NCBI GenBank assembly: GCA_950097015.1
Contig: CATNEN010000001.1
Span: 18,728,501-18,792,500 of the forward strand
Origin: Macrostomum hystrix
Taxonomy: Eukaryota; Platyhelminthes; Macrostomidae
DNA: 64,000 nucleotides
Direction: 5' to 3'
Shown here piece by piece: positions 11,414 through 19,355 of this stretch. The notes under the pieces were generated by a model. The model was not told the origin of the DNA. It worked only from the letters and a program-made list of their open reading frames with translations, and made no database searches. Position 1 is the stretch's first letter, and every line of letters starts with the position of its first letter. Made by a program: the position numbers and the translations under genes.

Positions 11414-12860
11414 CACTCAGCAACATTGAAAAGTTTCCACCCTCGCGCAAGTTGTATATTTAGAGTTTCAAAACTGGTTTTTGTCGCCAGACTTGTGCCA
11501 TAGACGATTGATGATTTCGTCAACACGCACTTGGGCCATAGAATTCAAAAACTTGGGTCATAGACGCCAGACAAGTCGAAGGAAACAGTCACATGGAGCA
11601 GACAGCAGCATCTTACAGGAGTCTAAAATCCACGTTCGCAACCGAACGCAATGGTTCGCCAAATGACCGACCTGGAACGAGCGCGCGCCATTGGCATGCT
11701 GGACGCTGGGATGTCCATCCGAGCTGTTGCTCGCCAAATTGGGCGGTCACACACAGCAATCCGCAAACTGCAGATCAAGTGCAGAGAAACGGGCAGCGTG
11801 GCGCACGCCACGCGCGGCCTGCGGCTCAATATGCGCAGTACAACTAGGAGGGCGGACCGGCGATTGCTGCGAATGGTAAAGGGAAGCCCCACATTGCCAG
11901 CCACCCTGCTACGGCTGATGTGGGCTGAAAGAAGCAGGCGAGGGAATGTCCTGAGCGCCCAAACCATCCGACGACGATTGCGGGAGTCGGGGCTGCGATC
12001 CCGTAAGATGCGCAAACGGTCACGCCTGACCCCAACCCATGTGGCCAGCCGGGAACAATGGGCAATGCAAAGGGTCCACTGGAGGCAGCAGCAGTGGCGG
12101 CGAGTGATTTTCACAGATGAGAGCCGCTTTCGATTGTTCCGTGCCGACGGCCGCATTCGCGTGTGGCGCCAGCCGCGCCAGGAGATGCTGCCGCAGCACG
12201 TGCAAAACTCTGAGAGCCAGTCAGCTTCTATTCACGTGTGGGCAGGCATCACAATGCACGCGAAGACGGAGCTCGTGTTCCTGGATGCGACTGTGACTGC
12301 CGAGTCGTACGCCAACCTTCTACAGACGCGCCTGCTGCCCTTCATTGATGCTTCATGTGGTGGCGTGGGGAACTGCGTCCTACAAGACGACAACGCCCCA
12401 CCGCATCGCGCAGCCGCTGTGGCGCATCTGAAGGAGCTGCTGCACCTGCGAACCTTGCGCTGGCCGTCCCGATCACCGGACATGAATCCCATAGAGCACG
12501 TTTGGGATTACCTGAAGCGCTCGATTCGGCGCGACAATCCGCCGCAAAATGTTGCCCAACTGCGCGAATCACTGTCTACTGCATGGCAACAACTACCGCA
12601 AGATTTTCTGCGACGCCTGGTTCTGGGGATGCCCCGGAGAGTGAGCGCTCTGCTGCACTCACGTGGCTGCTATACGCGTTACTGACCCTGTTCTGGGCGA
12701 GTTGTCACCCATGCTCGCGTACTTTGTTTCTTTGCTGTTCCTTTGCTTCGGTCGATTCCGGATTATATATTTGTCTATGGCTCAAACCACGAATATCTCC
12801 ACAGACCAAAACGTTGCCCCTTCGCGCGCTAGGGTGGAAACTTTTCAATGTGGCTGAGTG
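11414..12860 (+). mobile_element. Tc1/mariner element with TIRs and TA target duplication
   Basis: The ends are inverted repeats of about 38 bp. The left end (11414) begins CACTCAGCAACATTGAAAAG, and the reverse complement of the right end (to 12860) begins CACTCAGCCACATTGAAAAG. Both are followed by TTTCCACCCT and a GC-rich run. TA dinucleotides flank the element (11412-11413 and 12861-12862). It encodes one intact transposase. Subterminal GCCATAGAC copies occur in inverted orientation (11497 and near 12773). Confidence 0.9.
11651..12685 (+). CDS. Tc1-type transposase (DD34E), intact
   Basis: Cut-and-paste transposase, 344 residues, the usual Tc1 length. An N-terminal paired-like helix-turn-helix DNA-binding region (ERARAIGMLDAGMSIRAVAR, then IGRSHTAIRKL) is followed by an Arg-rich linker and second HTH (VLSAQTIRRRLRESGLRSRK). 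The catalytic triad is visible: D in IFTDESRFRLF (~155), D in LQDDNAPPH (~245) and E in WPSRSPDMNPIEHVWDYLKR, with 34 residues between the second D and the E. No stop or frameshift interrupts it, unlike neighbouring transposon genes, which suggests recent activity. The ATG at 11651 was chosen because it precedes the HTH. GC content is visibly higher than the flanks. Confidence 0.95.
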   Translation: MVRQMTDLERARAIGMLDAGMSIRAVARQIGRSHTAIRKLQIKCRETGSVAHATRGLRLNMRSTTRRADRRLLRMVKGSPTLPATLLRLMWAERSRRGNVLSAQTIRRRLRESGLRSRKMRKRSRLTPTHVASREQWAMQRVHWRQQQWRRVIFTDESRFRLFRADGRIRVWRQPRQEMLPQHVQNSESQSASIHVWAGITMHAKTELVFLDATVTAESYANLLQTRLLPFIDASCGGVGNCVLQDDNAPPHRAAAVAHLKELLHLRTLRWPSRSPDMNPIEHVWDYLKRSIRRDNPPQNVAQLRESLSTAWQQLPQDFLRRLVLGMPRRVSALLHSRGCYTRY

Positions 12861-12861
12861 T

Positions 12862-14141
12862 ATGTCTGGACAGTCTGGTGCTCGACATCAAATCTTGTCG
12901 GATGCAGAAGCTGATGCACTGGTAAGTGCAACAGTACCACCAAATACGGTCAAGAAGAGTGCGTGAATGATATCGACGTTTAAAGAGTGGCACGAATGAA
13001 AAAAGAAGACTGGGCAAAGAATGGCGGCTCCTCTCTGATGGTGTATTGAAATCTATGGACGAATTTACTAGGTCCGACTTGAACTATTTGCTGAAGCTTT
13101 TCATCCTTGAGGTAAGGAATAAGAAGCATGAGCGCTACTCGGCTGGAACTCTCAAGGACTTCGTGTCTATGCTGCAGTATGAAATGCGCAATGTCTACGG
13201 AAAGGACTGGAGCCTTTGGACGGATGTTCAGTTTGCTGAAAGTAGAAAATCGCTGGATGCGGCTATGAAGCTATCAACTGCGGAAGGAAAAGGAGTCGGG
13301 CTAAAAAAGTCAGAGCCTGTGACGAAATCTATCGAAGATGATGGTGTGCTGGTGGAATGCTGGTGTGCTAGGCTCCCACAATGCTGAGCAACTAGTTCGC
13401 ACCGTAATTTGGCGAATTGGCAAGCACTTCGGTCTGCGGGGTGGTAGTGAGCTACGTGATTTGGAATTCCAGGGCGAGATCAATTTGGATGGCAGTGGGA
13501 TTGAAGAGTGCCTTGTTTACGAGGAGTGTCGGAGGACCAAGACGAATCAAGGTGGCCTGAAAGGAATTCAGAAACAACCGAAAGTAGTCAAAGCTTTCGA
13601 TGCTGCAGATCCGGAGCAATGCGTTGTGTGCCTATACATCAAGTACGTTTCGTTGCGCCCCGAGAATTGTTCAAAATCTTTGTTTCTTGCCGCCAATAAG
13701 CACTGGACGGAATCGAACGGAAAAGCCTGGTATAGTGTTCAGCCTATTGGGAAAGACACTATCTCGAAAATTGTGAAGGCCGCAGTGTCTGAAGTTCGGC
13801 CAAACAGCACTGCTCGTTTCTCGAATCAGAGCCTGCGAAAAGCATGTGCTACTCAACTCCACGAGGCTGGTGTCGAACGCGGAGACATTGCTCGGATCAC
13901 TGGTCACGCTACTACCAAGGCTCTGGAGAAATACATAGCGCCATCAACAACACGACAGAAGATCCAAAGTGCTATTTTGAGTGGAGACGCCACCGAGGCT
14001 TCTGCTGCAAGTATCATACAACAGTCTCGTGTTACCGTGTCCGACGTCAATACCGAGGTTTCTATTGAACCACCTGCTAGTAAGCGCATGCTCATCGAGG
14101 CAGACGGTGAAAAAAACGTTGTGAAAATCACATTCTGTTAG
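12862..14141 (+). pseudogene. Crypton-like tyrosine recombinase 1 (DUF3504/KIAA1958-like), frameshifted
   Basis: Site-specific tyrosine recombinase of a Crypton DNA transposon, broken. The N-terminal piece starts MSGQSGARHQILSDAEADAL at 12862 and stops at 12966. A middle piece (13046-13387) carries the SAM-like N-terminal core-binding segment (RYSAGTLKDFVSMLQYEMRN). The C-terminal piece (13338-14141) has the catalytic domain: R in HFGLRGGSEL, then NQSLRKACATQLHEAG, ITGH and the candidate nucleophile Tyr in ALEKYI. Frame changes lie at ~12965-13045 and ~13340-13380. The usual HxxR box reads QSLR. The ATG directly follows the TA of the Tc1 insertion, so the 5' leader is displaced by 1.4 kb. Confidence 0.8.
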
Positions 14142-14730
14142 TCATTATAAGTCCGAAACGAACTTTATATCACACATTTTTTGTCCTACAGTTGTAATTA
14201 AGCTTTTGTGTGCTACACTTTTTGCTAGTTTTTGTTAGTCTATGGTTGTTGTCTCGAATTTATCAGCCCGCGGGGCAGCGGGAAATATATGAATCCTTCA
14301 GGCTTTATAGGCCAGAAAGGATGAGAATGCGAGGGCTGCGAAGCGGCACGAGGATTTCCGACTTTCTGCCCTAGACAGCGTGAAGGATTAGTATTCCTTT
14401 TTGATTCTAAGGGCGGGCCGAGAAACGTTATTCCTCGGCCCGCGAATCAAACTGCATTGGTTTGAATGGAAACGAAGAACAAGTCACGTTTCTTGGCCCA
14501 CTAGAAAATGATATTCTATGGAAGAAAAGCCTTCTGCTCCCTTGTCGGGGTGTGGGGGCAGAGCCCCCACTATTAACCATAGACAAATTTCTAGAATACA
14601 GTTCCAGAAAAGCCTTTGAGTTCGATAGAGAATCATCTCTCTTGTCAGATAGAACAGAAATAGACAGAAATATCGTTTCATTCCATCTTACGTGTCACTC
14701 CAGTTCATTCTAGTTATAGAACGCATACAC

Positions 14731-16156
14731 ATGATAGACTACTCCTGTATAGAGGGAGGAGAGATTAATGGTCTGGAGCGCGAGGAGATCGACTTTGTGT
14801 GTCAACTGCGTGGCCGTGGACGATTGTTTAACCAATACACCGGCCTGCCTGTACCTGGAATTGGACACAGTCGTGCGTTGGACAACGGCGTTTTGGACGC
14901 CCTTGTATCCGATTTGGCCGCCGAAGCGAACGGTGATAATCAACTCAGGGAGTTATCGCCTGAAGAAGTGGGTGCGATTTTAGACGTGGAGACGGCCTCT
15001 CGCGTAGCCTCTACAGATGCCAAAACAAAACAGTGTGTGGAGAAATTTAAGACATTTTTGCGCAAGGAGAATCTTCCTGATTGTATTGACAGCATGCCTC
15101 TAAGGTATCTTGTTGAGTACATGCGCTTATGGTTTGCACCCCTACAAAGGGCAGACGGAGATGCCTACAGCGTCAGCACGTTGGCAGGCTTTCGTGCCAG
15201 CCTCCATCGTCACTTTAAAGAGGTGAGGGATTTGGAAGTGATTGGCAATGTAGCCTTTCAGAAGTTTTGACAAGACCGACAAAGCTACTCTAGCCGCATC
15301 CGTGAAACGGAACAGACACGTTGGAGAGCAGAGCGGCTTTCAAGCCATCACCGACGAGTATGTTGTGAAGCTCGGATCGTACTTTGATCGAACTACGCCT
15401 GTGAAACTACAAGATGAGGTTTTCTACAATTTGTGTACGCATTTTGGCTTCAGAGGACGCCAGCTGACGAAGGACGCTATTGTCTTCTCTGAGGAGGCTG
15501 GAACTGCCTGCATCGACTTGGTCATGTCCGGTAAAGAGAAGACAACTAATGCTGCCAACCCATGTACGGGAAAGCAGATTAAGATGTATGCCACCAATAA
15601 CCCATCAACGTGTCCTGTTGCCGCGGTGCGCCTTTATTTAACCTTGCTGCCCCCTGCAGGTGTGAGTGATTTGTTTCCAAGGCCGTTGGCGAAATTCTCT
15701 ACGGAACAGTGGTACAGCGCAACTCAAGTTCTCGGTAAGAACACCCTGAACGACATGATGGTTCGGATCTCTACAAGGGCGAATCTATCACGCAAGTACA
15801 CAAATCATTGCATTCGTGCTACTGTCGTCACGACATTATCAAACAAAGGCATTGCAGTCGGCGACATCCAATGTGTTACTGGTCACAAAAGACCAGAGTC
15901 AATCCAGAGGTACACAAAACGGATCTCGCCAACAAAGAAACGGCAACTGTCAGACGCTCTGACCATTGCTTCGCCATCATCTGGTTTGATCGTTGAACAA
16001 GTCACGAGCTATGTCACATCTCCATCGTCTGGTCCGAGCGTAGGTCTTACATCGAGCACTATCAAAGTGTCTACCATGGATTGCGAGCAGCGTACTAGTG
16101 ACATTCATGGAGTTCTGCCGACTGCTGTACTAGAAAAGAATGGTAGTCGCCTGTGA
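14731..16156 (+). pseudogene. Crypton-like tyrosine recombinase 2, single frameshift
   Basis: Second tyrosine recombinase, divergent from its neighbour. The first frame (Met at 14731, MIDYSCIEGGEINGLEREE, to 15270) carries the core-binding domain, e.g. LRYLVEYMRLW and YSVSTLAGFRASLHRHF. The second frame (15302 region to 16156) carries the catalytic domain: R in HFGFRGRQL, the HxxR box as NHCIRATVVTTL, VTGH, and Tyr in SIQRYTKR. All expected active-site residues are present. The frames meet at a TTTT run near 15267; a one-base slip there explains the break, either a recent mutation or a sequencing error. After the catalytic domain comes a Ser/Thr-rich tail. Confidence 0.82.
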
Positions 16157-16325
16157 GACTCTTCTTCCTGTGAGTGTCTCTTAGCCACACCCATAGTCCA
16201 AGTAGTCATAGACAGACTGTGTTAAATGTAATTTCTCTGTCCGAACCGGCAAGAGATCAGAGACACTCACAGGAAGAATAACAGGCGACTACAAATCTAT
16301 GACTACTTGGACTATGGGTGTGGCT
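16143..16325. repeat. Interleaved inverted repeats A-B-A'-B'
   Basis: Block A (16143-16181) recurs inverted at 16259-16292, and block B (16183-16212, 30 bp) recurs perfectly inverted at 16296-16325. The order is A, B, A', B' rather than A, B, B', A'. Two stems could form only alternately or as a crossed structure. Block A overlaps the end of the recombinase 2 ORF; B ends in a GTCTATGG-like TCATAGAC. Confidence 0.85.
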
Positions 16326-16454
16326 AATTGTGTGTTTTTTCATCTCCCCTGTTTGTTATTATTGTTACTGCTCTTGTCATTACTGTTGTACTTTTATGCG
16401 CTGCCGTACTCCATTAAATATAATTGTTTTTTCTTTCATTCTATATGTCTATGG

Positions 16455-16904
16455 CCCAGCCCGACAGCGGGCATAGGATGGGCCGTTCCTAAAGCAGTCC
16501 TGCCCGCAAAATCAAGCAGGAATAAATGATTTATTCTGCTAATAAATGAAATAAATGAAAACATGCGTCACATAGACACTCGCCCGGGGCAAAAGGGGGA
16601 TACATGGACCTGGAGACTAGTGGAAAATTATATTTTTGCCTGGCAAGCGCTCATTCCACTTATTGTTAGAGTAGCTCTGAGAAGTCCACAAACACGACAA
16701 CTGGACAAACACGACAATAGCCGTGACAGCTTTCCGAAATGGTTCAATAATTTCACGTTGTGAATTCGCAGTACAAACAATTCACATGCGGAGCAAACAG
16801 AAATAGCTTCGCAGGACGAATATTTATACTGAGACAGGACTTTACAACTGGTGTATAATGCAAGCCAAAAGTATAATTGCAGACTTTTTTATTAGTCCAC
16901 GACC
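16455..16904. other. Intergenic, upstream of the DEG/ENaC gene
   Basis: The part near 16455-16560 still looks like element-end sequence (GC-rich complementary blocks, repeated AATAAATGA). The remainder is the probable promoter/5' UTR of the channel gene. No promoter element was recognised. Confidence 0.4.
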
Positions 16905-18566
16905 ATGCAGCAGGTAAAGATAGCTCTGGGATCGTCAACATCTCATGGCTTGCCCAGAATAGTAGCTAGCAAGCCAGTTTATGTGCGAATAGCTTGGCTG
17001 CTGCTGTACCTGCTCATGCTGACCTTCTTCTTCAGGGGCTTGGTGGAGCTCATTGGCAAGCTGCAGTCTAGAAAAGTGACAACTTTCATCGAGTCTGAGA
17101 GTGAGAAGTTCCAGTTCCCGGATTTGTACGTTTGCTTCGAAAATCCAATTTCGGGGAGCTACTCAGGACACATTGACGTCGCCACAGCTGCCACCATCAA
17201 CAAGGTATTCGATGCCATAGATACTGAAGTTAATATCCTAGCAAAAATGTACAACTTTACAGAACAACAGGCAAATCAAATGAAAATACAAAACAGCTTC
17301 GTGTACGTGTTCGGACTGCCGTACAAGATGTTAATAGACAAGCTCGCTCACCGAACTGAGCAAAGTGTCATTTCCAGCAAAATTATCTATATCGACAACA
17401 CGGGTGCGCCCAGATCTGCAGACATTGAATTCGGCGAGTTTAATCACCCTCTGTACCTTCGCTGCCTGCAGTGGATCATCAATAGCACCTGGAGGGAGAA
17501 GATGTCTACGGCAGACTCGTGGTCAGGACTGACTGTCACCTTGCTCTTGGATTCTAACTCTTCTTTCCTACACCTGGGAGGGCATTCCGTTCCGCAGAGA
17601 ACCTTTACTTCCATGGGCATGCAGATCCCAGTGTCAGACTGGTCCATGTCCCTGAAGGACTACAATGAAGCAGACAGGGTAGCCGGTCTCAAGGTGTTCC
17701 TCTGTCCACCTGGGGAGTACCCGTCTGACTTTGTGAGCTCATTCTCTCTAGGCCCAGGTAAGTACCACTCGGTGGAGATAAAAATGACTAAGCAAGTCTA
17801 CCAGGAGAACCAGTTCGACTGTGTTGGAAGCGAGCCCAAAGTTCAATTCGTGAATCCGTACGACCTGTCTGCGTACAGCCACGCATACAGCTACTCATAT
17901 TGTTACTACTATGAGTACCATAGGCTGCACCAGCAGCTGTTTAATTTGTCAGGACAAATAAGCCCGCTGCCCTGGCCATTAAGAAGTCACAAGTTTATTT
18001 ACAACCTAACAGGCACTCCGCACTATGGCAGTGTGATTTACGACCAGTCAGTGTGGAGTGAACTCGAAAAGTTTGCTGAAAAAATACGCTCGACTTGTTC
18101 ACAAAGGCGGCCCTGTACCAAACTGGATTACAGCCCGAGCATTTCCAGTGCTGACTGGCCAACTCGGAACTCCCTGACTCGCTTCATCAACAGCTCCGTG
18201 AGGCTCGCCTGGAAGCAGGCTACGGCCAGGAACCTGAGCGTTCCTGTGCTCGACTTCCTGATGACTGGCAGCGGATCCAGTGTGACCACCTATGTACACA
18301 GCGACCTGCTGAAACTCCACCTAAAGCCATTGGACGTTACATGCGATAGAATTACATTCTCCATTGACTATGGGCTAACAAACTTTGTCTCGGAAGTTGG
18401 CGGCATCATGGGCATCTATCTGGGCATGTCGCTTCTAACCCTGTGCGAGCTGCTTGAGTTCCTGCACAACTGTGTAGCTTCCAGCTGCTGCTCAAAGCCT
18501 CGCTGTCTCTCTTCTAAGGTAGAAGAGTGCGCTGTGAAATCCACTAGTTTAGAGATGTCCGATTAG
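16905..18566 (+). CDS. DEG/ENaC (amiloride-sensitive sodium channel family) subunit
   Basis: Trimeric, voltage-independent sodium channel subunit of the plasma membrane (family knowledge), 553 residues in one uninterrupted ORF. The short cytosolic N-terminus has the conserved His-Gly gating motif in SHGLPRIV (residues 13-20). TM1 is at ~27-47 (WLLLYLLMLTFFFRG). FQFPDLYVCFENP after it matches the FPxVTxC post-TM1 motif. The extracellular domain (~60-480) has scattered cysteines and several N-glycosylation sequons. The pre-TM2/TM2 region reads ITFSIDYGLTNFVSEVGG, then IMGIYLGMSLLTLCELLEF, with GMS at the G-x-S selectivity filter. A Cys-rich cytosolic tail follows. The extracellular Cys set is less complete than in ASICs, so ligand and gating class cannot be predicted. 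The lack of introns is unlike its multi-exon neighbours and could mean a retrocopy or intron loss. Confidence 0.93.
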   Translation: MQQVKIALGSSTSHGLPRIVASKPVYVRIAWLLLYLLMLTFFFRGLVELIGKLQSRKVTTFIESESEKFQFPDLYVCFENPISGSYSGHIDVATAATINKVFDAIDTEVNILAKMYNFTEQQANQMKIQNSFVYVFGLPYKMLIDKLAHRTEQSVISSKIIYIDNTGAPRSADIEFGEFNHPLYLRCLQWIINSTWREKMSTADSWSGLTVTLLLDSNSSFLHLGGHSVPQRTFTSMGMQIPVSDWSMSLKDYNEADRVAGLKVFLCPPGEYPSDFVSSFSLGPGKYHSVEIKMTKQVYQENQFDCVGSEPKVQFVNPYDLSAYSHAYSYSYCYYYEYHRLHQQLFNLSGQISPLPWPLRSHKFIYNLTGTPHYGSVIYDQSVWSELEKFAEKIRSTCSQRRPCTKLDYSPSISSADWPTRNSLTRFINSSVRLAWKQATARNLSVPVLDFLMTGSGSSVTTYVHSDLLKLHLKPLDVTCDRITFSIDYGLTNFVSEVGGIMGIYLGMSLLTLCELLEFLHNCVASSCCSKPRCLSSKVEECAVKSTSLEMSD

Positions 18567-19355
18567 TGAGAGCAAGGAAGCGACCACTAATTTACAGGCA
18601 CAGCTGCATTGCTACTGCTACTGCTATTGCAGTTATGCGAAAAAATATGACTATGGAAAATGGAAAACGAACCTCATTTAAATGTAGGTGACCACTGAGA
18701 TCTAACTACAGATATGTAATATTTACTGCCAGAAAGTAAATTTTTCTTTTTTAAAGAATAAGAAAATTTAAAGTTTGAGAGGGGCGGGAATTATGACCGT
18801 CACTTCAGAAGCTGACTGCTTTTCCTGAAAGTAACCCAAGTTTTTTTTGTCTCAGTTTTGTCCAGCATCACACACTGCATCATTCTCAGCGATTGCATCA
18901 AAAAGTAACCAGGTATTGGAATATTACCTGGCTAGCGTTGCGCTTCAGTATCAATTGCCAACTGCTAAGAACTGCTTTTAACTTATATAAAAAAAATTTT
19001 CGAGGTCCCGAACATGCTGCTGCAATTTAAAAAAATTGATATAAAACACAGACAACAAGAAATTTAAGGCTTCATGTTCTTATTTTTATTCAAGTAAATA
19101 AATACAAATTTCTCCTTAAGTACTTAATTAAAGTAGCTAGCATACAAACAACTTTAATATACTTGTTGTCACCTGTATTTTCTAAGAAAGTTGCTTCAAT
19201 TGCTGATGTCATTGCTTTTAATCATCTCAGTAAAGTATTATCTCTTGCTTCGTAAGCCGATGCTTGCTTGGTTACAAATAAAATAATAATAATATCTTTG
19301 TAATCTTGTTAATTATCTCTATTTCACTTACAATTATCTGCAGCATATTTTTTAG
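18567..19355. other. AT-rich intergenic region
   Basis: The 3' flank of the channel gene and 5' flank of the lectin gene. An AATAAA near 19098 could serve the channel transcript but is over 500 bases downstream. Nothing else recognised. Confidence 0.4.

Larger units (their letters stand above)
11271..14245 (+). mobile_element. Crypton-like unit 1, interrupted by a Tc1 element
   Basis: The 10-bp direct repeat TAGTCTATGG at 11269-11278 and 14236-14245 bounds a segment carrying a tyrosine-recombinase pseudogene. A Tc1 element of 1,447 bp, plus its TA, sits within it immediately 5' of the recombinase ATG. Without the insertion the unit would be about 1.53 kb. The Tc1 insertion is therefore younger than this Crypton copy. 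Confidence 0.55.
9924..16454. mobile_element. GTCTATGG-delimited island of Crypton-type and other mobile DNA
   Basis: Exact GTCTATGG (either strand) occurs at 9924, 10264, 10663, 11061, 11271, 11498, 12773, 14238, 14577 and 16447, with one-base variants near 11536, 11558 and 16206. Plus-orientation copies at 11271, 14238 and 16447 bracket two units, each with its own tyrosine-recombinase ORF. Cryptons are thought to integrate by recombination of a circular form, leaving a short direct repeat at each end; the arrangement fits successive integrations at one core site. Calling the 8-mer the crossover site is an inference. Confidence 0.5.
14238..16454 (+). mobile_element. Crypton-like unit 2
   Basis: A 2.2-kb segment between direct GTCTATGG copies at 14238 and 16447. 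Similar GC-rich sequence follows both copies (AGCCCGCGGGGCAGCGGG after the first, AGCCCGACAGCGGG after the second), which supports the boundaries. It contains a recombinase gene with one frameshift, a GC-rich stem (GCGGGCCGAG with CTCGGCCCGC, ~14405-14443), a GGGGGC hairpin, and paired inverted repeats just after the gene. Confidence 0.5.

Noticed and set aside
12355-12966. 203-codon plus-strand ORF overlapping the Tc1 transposase 3' end
   Set aside because: It is an out-of-frame shadow of the GC-rich transposase gene that runs into the Crypton N-terminal piece; the frame shows no family motif in its first part.
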